In this document: one piece after another, positions 1-5,279 of the stretch
Numbering within the stretch: the stretch's first letter is position 1
How the letters are laid out: each line of letters opens with the position of its first letter
Assembly (NCBI GenBank): GCA_026988445.1
Contig: JALSLF010000014.1
Coordinates: forward strand, 1 to 5,279
Direction: 5' to 3'
Source: Bacteroidales bacterium
Lineage (GTDB): Bacteria; Bacteroidota; Bacteroidia; Bacteroidales; NBLH01
DNA: 5,279 bases
Position numbers and translations under genes: made by a program
Notes under the pieces: generated by a model
The model's input: only the letters and a program-made list of their open reading frames with translations
The model's database searches: none
Told to the model about the DNA's origin: nothing

Positions 1-1502
1 TCTTTTAAGCCTTTTTTAATAAAAGTATAGGAAATGATGGGCACTAAAAATCCTGCAACAAGTAATGAAGCTAGGAGTGCCATTCCTATTGCGATTGGAA
101 ATGTTTCGGTAAAATCGCCTACGGTACCATGTAAATACATAGCTGTTGGGAAATAAGCCGAGAAAATAGCCAAGGTTGCTACAAAAACCGGTAAGAACAA
201 TTCCGAAACACTTTTCCATGCAGCATTCCAAGGGGTTTCGCCTTCGTCTAGTTTTTCTATATGATTATCGATAATTACAATAGAGTTATCTACAATCATT
301 CCTAAGGTAACAATTAATGCAGCCAAGGAAACGGTGTGCAACTCAACGCCCCACAGATAAAGAGCCGACAAGGTCATCAATACAGAAACAGGAATAGTAA
401 GTGCTGCCACACCGGCAACTCTGAACGGTAAAAGCAACATTATTACAATAATAACGGCTATGATAGCAATAGCAAACTCTTTTAAAAAGTGGCTGATGGC
501 TTTGTTTACCACTTGGGGGGCATTGGAAATTTTATTTACGCTAATGTCCGGATGTTGGGCTTTAAACTGATTTAATACTTCATCTACCTCATCACCAAAA
601 TCAACAATATTATTTCCGTTTTGCATTTCTAAAGATAGAACTACCGCTTTATCCCCATTGTATTTTATGTAGCTGTCAAAATCTTTGTATTTACGCTCAA
701 TAGTTGCAATATCTTTTAACCGGATAATATCCCCTTTGGGATCGGCATAGATAATTTGCTGTTTTATATCGTTGATGTTTTCAAAGCGTGGTGGCAGATG
801 CACGGGCATTACCAATTCACCATTGTCTAAATCCCCTGCATAATTTACCATACCGTCTGAACGGAAAGCGGTAAATAAACTCAAGGATTTAATATTGTAT
901 TGATTTAATTTTTCTTTTTGTACATGTACGGCATACTCTTCGTATTGTAAACCGTAATGTTTAATTTTCGATACCGATTCAATTTTACGAATATCCGCTT
1001 CCAAATCTTCCAAAGCATTTTTTAATTCTTTATAGCTTTTGTTTTTAGCTGATAATGAAATTAATACAGCGGAAGTGTTTCCAAAGTCATTATCGCCTTT
1101 AAGCATGATAACTCCCGAGGGTAATTGCGGTTTAAGTTCGTTTAAACCATGCTTTAATTTTGACCAAAACTTATCCGAGTCTTTGATTTTGTCGTTTAGT
1201 TCAACAAACATAATCATTACCCCTTCTTTTGAGATTGAATAAGTTTTTGCTTTGTTTACTTCTTCGTATCCGAAAATAAAATTTTCCACTTTTCGGGTCA
1301 ATTGCTCTTCCACTTCGGCAGCACTTGCTCCCGGATATACACCGATTACCAAACCTTGACGAATGGTAAATTCAGGAAATTCCTGACGGGGCATTTTAAT
1401 GAGGGCGTACACTCCGAAAACCAGTAATATACCGGTTAGCAAAAATGCTATTTGCGGGTGTTTCATTACCGATTCAAATATGTTGACTTTTCTTTTTTCC
1501 AT
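1..1502 (-). CDS. RND-family efflux permease, N-terminal 500 residues (3' end beyond left edge)
   Basis: An uninterrupted frame runs from the ATG at 1502-1500 to the left edge with no stop, so this is the first half of an inner-membrane RND (AcrB-like) proton-driven exporter; full members are about 1,000-1,050 residues. Visible in order: a first transmembrane helix at about 17-36, the MPRQEFPEFTIR and YPGAS segments (residues 37-60) typical of the start of the porter domain, porter subdomains to about 335, then five closely packed hydrophobic helices at about 342-359, 363-384, 390-412, 433-453 and 465-490. Helix 4 carries LGMIVDNSIVIIDN, the counterpart of the AcrB proton-relay motif; Asp405 is kept and the second acidic position is Asn406. 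It follows the adaptor gene by 86 bp and is presumably co-transcribed with it. The ATG is preceded by an A/T-only leader, without a Shine-Dalgarno motif. The family is certain; the substrate cannot be deduced. Confidence 0.95.
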   Translation of the reverse strand, partial: MEKRKVNIFESVMKHPQIAFLLTGILLVFGVYALIKMPRQEFPEFTIRQGLVIGVYPGASAAEVEEQLTRKVENFIFGYEEVNKAKTYSISKEGVMIMFVELNDKIKDSDKFWSKLKHGLNELKPQLPSGVIMLKGDNDFGNTSAVLISLSAKNKSYKELKNALEDLEADIRKIESVSKIKHYGLQYEEYAVHVQKEKLNQYNIKSLSLFTAFRSDGMVNYAGDLDNGELVMPVHLPPRFENINDIKQQIIYADPKGDIIRLKDIATIERKYKDFDSYIKYNGDKAVVLSLEMQNGNNIVDFGDEVDEVLNQFKAQHPDISVNKISNAPQVVNKAISHFLKEFAIAIIAVIIVIMLLLPFRVAGVAALTIPVSVLMTLSALYLWGVELHTVSLAALIVTLGMIVDNSIVIIDNHIEKLDEGETPWNAAWKSVSELFLPVFVATLAIFSAYFPTAMYLHGTVGDFTETFPIAIGMALLASLLVAGFLVPIISYTFIKKGLK

Positions 1503-1542
1503 TTTTTTATGATATTATAATTTAAGGCAAGAAATATCCTGT

Positions 1543-1561
1543 CAGTAATTTTATATTACTG
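1543..1561 (-). other. Small intercistronic hairpin between adaptor and permease genes
   Basis: Perfect 7-bp arms CAGTAAT (1543-1549) and ATTACTG (1555-1561) flank a 5-base loop in the 86-bp gap between the adaptor stop and the permease start. The stem is AT-rich and is not followed by a T-run on the minus strand, so it does not look like a terminator. It might influence transcript processing or the ratio of the two products. A stem this short can arise by chance in DNA of this composition. Confidence 0.3.
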
Positions 1562-1588
1562 TTAATTAATTGATAAATAGATGTTTAA

Positions 1589-2620
1589 TTATTGTACTTT
1601 ATTCTGAATATTCAGTGGATTAATTTTTTGCTGACCTGAAACTACAATCAAATCGCCTTGCGATAAACCTTCTAAAATTTCCACTTGATTATTTGCATAA
1701 GCACCTGTTTTAACGAATTGTTTTACTACCGCATTATTATTTTTGATGAGGTAAACAAAGGTTTTTCCTTTATCGTCCACACTCACTGATTTTGTGGAAA
1801 CCAGTATTTTTTGTTCTTGTTTTCCTGCATCTATTTTCACATCGCAAACCATTCCTGGTTTTAACAGTAATTCCGGATTTTTTACTAAAATTTTCACATC
1901 ATAAGTTCTTGAAAAAGTGTTGGCTACAATACCTATATTGTCAACTGTTCCTGTAAACTGTCGATTGTTTAAAGCACTAACGGTGATATGTGCTTTCATT
2001 CCTTTTTTTAGCAGGCTTAATTCATTTTCAGGCACCGGAATTTTTATGTACACTTTTTGTATTTCAACAATCTCAAAAGGCGCATTAGCACGCAAAGCGG
2101 ACATTCCAATTTCAACATTTCGTTTTCCAATATAGCCGCCTACCGGAGCACGTAAATCACATTTCTGTAAATTTGATTTTGAAATTTCGCTCATTGATTG
2201 AGCTTGCTTTAAGTTAGTAAGTACTTCTACCCATTTAATTTCGGGTAAACTACCTTGTTCATGAACCGTTTTAAGCCTGCTGTAAGCATCTTGTGCTTGC
2301 TCTTCTTTTGCTTTGGCTATTTTATACGAATTTTGCGCATCGCTTTTATCTAAACTTGCTAATAGTTGATTTTTTTTCACAAACTGCCCTTCTTCTGCAA
2401 AAATGTTTGCCACTGTTCCGTTTGTTTGAAAACTTACCGGAATGGTTTTCCACGCTTCTACTGTTCCGCTGTATTCCAGAAGCAAATTATTGTTGTTTAA
2501 TTTTACTTGCTCTGTTTCTAATTTCGCGGTTTCTTTTTTGTTCACATCTTTGTTTTCTACATTTTTTGCGCAAGATGTCCACAGTAAAATACCTATTATT
2601 AAATAAACTGTTTTTTTCAT
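1589..2620 (-). CDS. RND efflux periplasmic adaptor (membrane fusion protein), lipoprotein
   Basis: This 343-residue protein has the layout of AcrA/MexA-type adaptors, which link an RND permease to an outer-membrane channel. The N-terminus MKKTVYLIIGILLWTSC is a lipoprotein signal peptide with Cys17 as the likely lipidated residue; Trp at -3 is an unusual lipobox residue. Then follow a charged linker (18-45), the first half of the lipoyl-like barrel-sandwich (about 48-95, with GTVANIFAEEGQFVKKNQLLASL), a short helical hairpin (about 96-150), the second barrel-sandwich half (LRAPVGGYIGKRNVEIG, 156-172), a beta-barrel (about 190-265, with LLKPGMVCDVKI) and a membrane-proximal domain (about 270-343). 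Length is normal for a compact adaptor. The ATG at 2620-2618 is chosen because it gives the full signal peptide. It lies directly upstream of the permease gene, its evident partner, and downstream of a TetR gene. Confidence 0.95.
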   Translation of the reverse strand: MKKTVYLIIGILLWTSCAKNVENKDVNKKETAKLETEQVKLNNNNLLLEYSGTVEAWKTIPVSFQTNGTVANIFAEEGQFVKKNQLLASLDKSDAQNSYKIAKAKEEQAQDAYSRLKTVHEQGSLPEIKWVEVLTNLKQAQSMSEISKSNLQKCDLRAPVGGYIGKRNVEIGMSALRANAPFEIVEIQKVYIKIPVPENELSLLKKGMKAHITVSALNNRQFTGTVDNIGIVANTFSRTYDVKILVKNPELLLKPGMVCDVKIDAGKQEQKILVSTKSVSVDDKGKTFVYLIKNNNAVVKQFVKTGAYANNQVEILEGLSQGDLIVVSGQQKINPLNIQNKVQ

Positions 2621-2640
2621 TTTTTATTAAATTTATAAAC

Positions 2641-2671
2641 GTTTAGACTAGTTTTATTTTTGGGTCGATAA
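2641..2671. promoter_or_regulatory. Candidate TetR operator O2, next to the adaptor start
   Basis: This 31-bp site matches the stronger site at 2785-2815 at 23 of 31 positions without gaps. It begins GTTTAGACTA, has an 11-base T-rich spacer, and ends GGGTCGATAA. The two half-sites are a degraded inverted repeat. The left half (TTTAGAC) is the better conserved, and the right half keeps GGTC. The site ends 20 bp before the adaptor ATG, where a bound repressor could block initiation or early elongation. Function is inferred from similarity and position; the AT-rich background makes some matches cheap. Confidence 0.45.
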
Positions 2672-2699
2672 ATAGTTAAAAAAATTTCACCTTAAATTA

Positions 2700-2723
2700 G
2701 CCGGCAGATATTAGTCTGCCGGC
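2700..2723 (-). terminator. GC-rich hairpin between tetR and the adaptor gene; possible terminator or leader hairpin
   Basis: Perfect 9-bp arms GCCGGCAGA (2700-2708) and TCTGCCGGC (2715-2723) enclose a 6-base loop. This is by far the most stable stem in the window and stands out against AT-rich surroundings. It lies 107 bp past the tetR stop on the minus strand. The sequence after the stem (TAATTTAAGG) is only weakly T-rich, with a run of seven T about 17 bases later, so it is not a textbook intrinsic terminator. It could end the tetR transcript, or sit in the leader of the efflux transcript if that starts upstream. Confidence 0.4.
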
Positions 2724-2765
2724 ACTCACTTTAACAACCATTTTAATTATGAAACTACTATTAAC

Positions 2766-2794
2766 CAAACATTAGAACTCATTGTTTTAGACCA
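2766..2794 (-). promoter_or_regulatory. Weak candidate promoter for the adaptor-permease operon
   Basis: On the minus strand TAATGTTTG (2774-2766) resembles the Bacteroidota -7 element TAnnTTTG, with one extra base or, read as AATGTTTG, one mismatch. About 18 bases upstream is only a poor -33 candidate (TGG at 2794-2792). Its attraction is position: the -33 region would fall inside operator O1, so repressor binding would exclude polymerase. A second poor candidate is TATTTATC at 2674-2667, which overlaps O2. Neither is convincing on sequence alone. Confidence 0.22.
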
Positions 2795-2815
2795 GTTTGG
2801 TTTGTTGGTCTAAAA
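2785..2815. promoter_or_regulatory. Candidate TetR operator O1 (perfect 10-bp inverted repeat)
   Basis: Arms TTTTAGACCA (2785-2794) and TGGTCTAAAA (2806-2815) are exact reverse complements separated by 11 bp, making a symmetrical site as expected for a dimeric repressor. Inside it lies a smaller palindrome, ACCAGTTTGGT (2791-2801), so the site can also be read as an overlapping shorter operator beginning TAGACCAGTTTGGT. It starts 16 bp past the tetR stop and precedes the efflux genes, and a related copy lies nearer the adaptor gene. As RNA it could fold into a stem, but no T-run follows, so an operator is favoured over a terminator. The binding protein is inferred to be the adjacent TetR. Confidence 0.55.
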
Positions 2816-2818
2816 TTT

Positions 2819-2843
2819 GGCAAAAAAATATTATTTTTTTGCC
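2819..2843. repeat. Perfect 12-bp inverted repeat over the tetR stop codon
   Basis: GGCAAAAAAATA (2819-2830) and TATTTTTTTGCC (2832-2843) are exact reverse complements around a single T at 2831. The right arm encodes the last residues of the TetR protein (GVAKK) and the stop lies at the centre. The seven A / seven T tracts capped by GGC/GCC could form a transcript-end hairpin in either direction, or a rigid A-tract DNA element beside operator O1. A cruciform or hairpin would need a loop of about 3-5 bases taken from the centre. Confidence 0.5.
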
Positions 2844-3427
2844 ACGCCTTTAAATATTAAATCAATTATTTTATTAATTCTATGTTCATTAATTCTTTCC
2901 GGATTTTTATCAAAAATTAAATGATATTCTAAACCTTTTAAGACAACAGCAAGCGATTCGGCAGCCATATCTATATTGTCTAATTCAATTACCTTGTTTT
3001 TAATGCCCTCCAGGAATATCATTTTTATAATATTTATTTGCTCGGCATCGTATTTAGAACGTATTTTTTCAATAAAATCAAAATGCTCTAAGGCTTCATC
3101 TTTTAAAGCACTGTAAAAATTCACCAAACTATCAAAAGAACTTAAACGCGTAATTACATATTTTTTCATTTTTTTTAAAGCATCTCCCTCTACACTGATG
3201 GACTCTATAAGCTTCATACGTAAAATTTGCGCCTCTTTCTCAATTACATCTTTAAAAATCTCTTCTTTACTTTTATAATAATAGTAAAAAGTACTTTTGC
3301 CTTTACCTGCTGACTTTGCCAAGTCATCAACTGTTGTTTTTTGGTATCCGTAACGTGCAAAAATTCTACTGGCTGCTGTCAGCAATATTTTCCGAACATC
3401 ATCTTGTATGTCGTATTTTGCACACAT
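2831..3427 (-). CDS. TetR/AcrR-family transcriptional regulator
   Basis: This 198-residue protein has the usual TetR length. The N-terminal DNA-binding domain spans about residues 9-58: helix 1 (VRKILLTAASRIFARYGY), helix 2 (TTVDDLAKSA), the turn GKGKS and the recognition helix STFYYYYKSKEEIF, followed by the all-helical ligand-binding and dimerisation domain (about 60-198), which is too divergent to name an inducer. The ATG at 3427-3425 is the only Met start that gives a complete N-terminus, and it lies about 33 bp past a good promoter element. The gene faces the same way as the adaptor-permease pair 210 bp downstream, and that gap contains two related symmetrical sites, so its likely role is a ligand-released repressor of the efflux genes. 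Activation, or targets elsewhere, cannot be excluded. Confidence 0.95.
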   Translation of the reverse strand: MCAKYDIQDDVRKILLTAASRIFARYGYQKTTVDDLAKSAGKGKSTFYYYYKSKEEIFKDVIEKEAQILRMKLIESISVEGDALKKMKKYVITRLSSFDSLVNFYSALKDEALEHFDFIEKIRSKYDAEQINIIKMIFLEGIKNKVIELDNIDMAAESLAVVLKGLEYHLIFDKNPERINEHRINKIIDLIFKGVAKK

Positions 3428-3433
3428 ATAAAC

Positions 3434-3464
3434 TTTTCGACCGTTTTTGAATTTCAGTACAAAA
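3434..3464. promoter_or_regulatory. Weak candidate operator O3 over the tetR transcription start
   Basis: An ungapped comparison with O1 gives 20 of 31 identities. The left half-site TTTTCGACC differs from TTTTAGACC at one position, and the right end keeps GT followed by AAAA, but the right half-site is otherwise lost. It overlaps the -7 element of the tetR promoter and lies just before the start codon, which is where an autoregulatory TetR site would be expected. The AT-rich background inflates such scores, so this is only a hint. Confidence 0.22.
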
Positions 3465-3490
3465 ATACTTGCTATTTTCTTATCTGCAAA
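3460..3490 (-). promoter_or_regulatory. Bacteroidota-type promoter of tetR
   Basis: On the minus strand TTTG (3490-3487) is followed after exactly 19 bases by TATTTTTG (3467-3460), a full match to the Bacteroidota primary-sigma elements TTTG at -33 and TAnnTTTG at -7. Transcription would start around 3450-3455, giving a leader of about 25 bases before the tetR ATG. It is preceded by two phased A-tracts. This implies that tetR has its own transcript rather than depending on read-through from the phosphatase gene. Confidence 0.65.
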
Positions 3491-3512
3491 TTTTTTAACA
3501 CTTTTTTAACAC
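3491..3512. repeat. Two tandem 11-bp A-tract repeats upstream of the tetR promoter
   Basis: The unit TTTTTTAACAC occurs twice in exact tandem (3491-3501 and 3502-3512), and a third six-T run follows at 3518-3523. Read on the minus strand these are A6 tracts one helical turn apart, abutting the -33 element. Phased A-tracts curve DNA and, in this position, could act like an UP element that strengthens the promoter. The repeat is certain; its role is inferred. Confidence 0.55.
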
Positions 3513-3590
3513 TTAAATTTTTTATTTGTACGCAACTAATTGTAGATTAACACTCTGTGTGTAAATTCAAATTAGCCGGTATATACAACC

Positions 3591-5279
3591 TTAAATCCGT
3601 ACGCCAATTACTAAAATATCATCAATTTGGCGGTAAGTTTCGCCTTTTTCATTAGTATAAGCTTGCCATTGATTAAGGAAGTCTTCTAATACTTTCTTTT
3701 GTTCGTTCATTGGTTTTGTGTAATTTGTCAATAGTAATTCTTTAAACCGTTTAGTCATTAATTTTGAGCCTTTTGGACCTCCAAATTGATCGACAAAACC
3801 ATCGGAGAAAATATAAAAGCAATCCCCTTTTTGTAATTGGACAATATGTTTTGTAAATGATTCTTTTTCACGTATATAAATTCCAATTGGCATACGGTCT
3901 GCATCGTATTTTATTAGTTCTCCTTCTCTAATTAAATAAAGTGAATTAAAAGCTCCGGAGTATTCCATTTGCATATTTTTATAATCGATGATGCAAAGTG
4001 CCAAATCCATACCATCTTTTGTTTCGTTTTCTTTTCCTGTTTGTCTGAGCGATTTTTTCACATTGTCTCTTAATTCATTAAGTATTTGATGCGATTCAAG
4101 AACTTCTATTTTATTTACAATTTCATTCAAAAATGAAATACCGAGCATACTCATAAAGGCACCCGGTACACCGTGTCCGGTACAATCGGCAGCTACCAAA
4201 ATTGCTTTGCCATCATGTTTTGTTGCCCAATAAAAATCACCACTTACAATATCGCGCGGTTTGAACAAAACAAAATGCTCCGGCAATAATTTTTGTAAAA
4301 ATTCATTGGGTGGCATGAGGGCTTCTTGAATTCTACGTGCATAAAAAATACTATCCATGATGCTTTTATGCAATTCAGCAATTTTATCATGTTGTGCTTT
4401 AATTTCACGTGTACGTTCTGCTACCAAGAGTTCTAAGCGTATTTTTTCTTCTTTTAAGCGTTTTGTATTGTATTTAACAATTAGCCATATAAGTAAAAAT
4501 GCGCTTATGGCATAAGAAATATAAGCCCAAGCTGTTCGGTACCAAGGGGGTAGTATTGTAAATTTATAACTTGCTATTATGCCCTCAGTTCCGTATATAT
4601 TTTTTGCTTTAACCTGAAAAGTATAATCACCTTCGTGTATATTTGTATAAGTAAATTTATGTTCGTTGGTCCATTTTGACCATTGATTATTAAAGCCCAG
4701 TAAACGGTAACTGTATTGGGTTTTTTCTTCCTGTTCGTAAAAACCTGCAGAGTATTCAAAGGTAATTTGGTTGTGTTTGAAAGCCAAAACAGGGATTTTA
4801 TCTTCTGCTTGAATATAAAAAGTACTATCGCTATTGTAGTTCCCTGCAAATAATAATGAATCACCACTGTTTGTACTAACCCTGCTGATAATTGTATAAA
4901 ATTTCTGTGAATAATTTTTTTGTTTTTTCTTATCCAGTTTAAAAAGACCTTTTGCATTAGCTATCCACAAATAATTACTATCGTGATATAGAACATAAGG
5001 AACTTTATAAGGGAGAATATTATAAGGGTTTTGTATTTTTTGATATTTTCCCGATTCCGTTTTTTTTAACTGAATTACTCCTTGCCATTTACTTTTTGTT
5101 AAATCATTAGAATATGCAGCTAACCAATATGCGTCATCATCTTCATTAATATTAAATATTCCATAATCACCATTAGTAAACTCTGTTCCAAGTCCCTTAT
5201 ACGGTTCTGCAATATCGGTTTCTTTATTGATTTTAAATAAACCTCTATATGTAGCCACAATTAAATTGTTTTTTATATT
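3591..5279 (-). CDS. Sensor-type SpoIIE/PP2C serine phosphatase with propeller and Y_Y_Y domains (N-terminus beyond right edge)
   Basis: The frame is open through the right edge; 562 residues are visible, numbered here from the edge. Residues about 1-157 contain propeller-type repeats (LIVATYRGLFKINK; LWIANAKGLFKLDK). A Y_Y_Y beta-sandwich follows (about 172-244, with YRLLGFNNQWSKWT and GDYTFQVKAKN), then one transmembrane helix (about 248-269), a charged coiled coil (270-307) and the linker YARRIQEALMPP. The C-terminal SpoIIE domain (about 340-562) keeps the metal-binding acids in SGDFYW (Asp348), ADCTGHGVPGAFMS (Asp365), FSDGFVD (Asp493) and QIDDILVIG (Asp553/554), so it should be active. 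The expected role is to sense a periplasmic signal and dephosphorylate a cytoplasmic protein, often an anti-sigma-factor antagonist in this family; the partner is unknown. The GTG at 5258 is inside a propeller repeat and is not the start. Full-length relatives usually have a longer propeller region. The stop lies 163 bp before tetR. Confidence 0.92.
   Translation of the reverse strand, partial: NIKNNLIVATYRGLFKINKETDIAEPYKGLGTEFTNGDYGIFNINEDDDAYWLAAYSNDLTKSKWQGVIQLKKTESGKYQKIQNPYNILPYKVPYVLYHDSNYLWIANAKGLFKLDKKKQKNYSQKFYTIISRVSTNSGDSLLFAGNYNSDSTFYIQAEDKIPVLAFKHNQITFEYSAGFYEQEEKTQYSYRLLGFNNQWSKWTNEHKFTYTNIHEGDYTFQVKAKNIYGTEGIIASYKFTILPPWYRTAWAYISYAISAFLLIWLIVKYNTKRLKEEKIRLELLVAERTREIKAQHDKIAELHKSIMDSIFYARRIQEALMPPNEFLQKLLPEHFVLFKPRDIVSGDFYWATKHDGKAILVAADCTGHGVPGAFMSMLGISFLNEIVNKIEVLESHQILNELRDNVKKSLRQTGKENETKDGMDLALCIIDYKNMQMEYSGAFNSLYLIREGELIKYDADRMPIGIYIREKESFTKHIVQLQKGDCFYIFSDGFVDQFGGPKGSKLMTKRFKELLLTNYTKPMNEQKKVLEDFLNQWQAYTNEKGETYRQIDDILVIGVRI

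Noticed and set aside
1039..1242. Short open frames inside other genes (also 16-231, 1917-2135 and 3341-3550)
   Set aside because: They overlap the permease, adaptor or tetR coding regions in another frame or strand and show no domain or start context of their own.
2293..2646. 117-residue plus-strand open frame
   Set aside because: It lies antisense to the well-supported adaptor gene, starts inside it and encodes a low-complexity Leu/Phe-rich sequence with no recognisable domain.
2749..2775. Plus-strand mini-ORF encoding MKLLLTKH, resembling the start of a gene
   Set aside because: It stops after eight residues and nothing downstream continues in any frame as a recognisable protein; a decayed gene start cannot be supported.
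2747..2782. Minus-strand 11-codon ORF (MSSNVWLIVVS) just past O1
   Set aside because: It would lie over the candidate promoter and has no conserved or structural support; ORFs this short are expected by chance.
3547..3563. Weak inverted repeat (ACAC/GTGT) after the phosphatase gene as a terminator
   Set aside because: Only four contiguous base pairs plus a bulged extension, AT-rich, with no following T-run.
3569..3579. AAATTAGCCGG also found at 2694-2704
   Set aside because: An 11-base direct repeat without a second arm at the right copy; one copy belongs to the hairpin at 2700-2723, and no shared context suggests a mobile or regulatory element.
4577..4957. 126-residue minus-strand open frame inside the phosphatase gene
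   Set aside because: It is an out-of-frame reading of the Y_Y_Y and propeller coding region; the real frame has clear domain motifs throughout.
5256..5258. GTG as start codon of the phosphatase gene
   Set aside because: The frame stays open through the right edge and the preceding residues (NIKNNLI) complete a propeller strand with VATYRGLFKINK, so the GTG is an internal Val.

Overview
The window is AT-rich chromosomal DNA most consistent with a member of the Bacteroidota. Three things point there: start codons are preceded by A/T-rich leaders without Shine-Dalgarno motifs, the regulator gene has a TTTG-N19-TAnnTTTG promoter of the Bacteroidota sigma type, and the right-hand gene combines propeller/Y_Y_Y sensor segments with a SpoIIE phosphatase, an architecture common in that phylum. 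Genus cannot be told from the sequence. All four genes lie on the minus strand, so transcription runs from right to left.

From right to left: (i) 3591-5279 is the C-terminal 562 residues of a membrane sensor-phosphatase (propeller remnant, Y_Y_Y, transmembrane helix, coiled coil, SpoIIE/PP2C domain) whose N-terminus lies beyond the right edge. (ii) After a 163-bp gap holding a good promoter and phased A-tracts comes a TetR-family regulator (2831-3427). (iii) After a 210-bp gap rich in inverted repeats comes a lipoprotein membrane-fusion (adaptor) subunit of an RND efflux pump (1589-2620). (iv) 86 bp further on is the RND inner-membrane permease, of which the first 500 codons are present (1-1502) before the left edge cuts it.

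The last three genes look like a self-contained efflux module. The TetR repressor probably controls the adaptor-permease pair and perhaps itself. The 210-bp gap holds two related 31-bp sites with the same half-site/11-bp spacer/half-site layout (2785-2815 and 2641-2671), which are the best operator candidates. A weaker relative (3434-3464) overlaps the start of the tetR transcript. No outer-membrane TolC-like gene is in view; it could follow the permease beyond the left edge or be elsewhere. The sensor-phosphatase appears to be an unrelated neighbour with its own transcript.

There are no RNA genes, insertion sequences, CRISPR arrays or other mobile elements visible. I see no convincing wholly new system; the most interesting part is the regulatory architecture between tetR and the adaptor gene.
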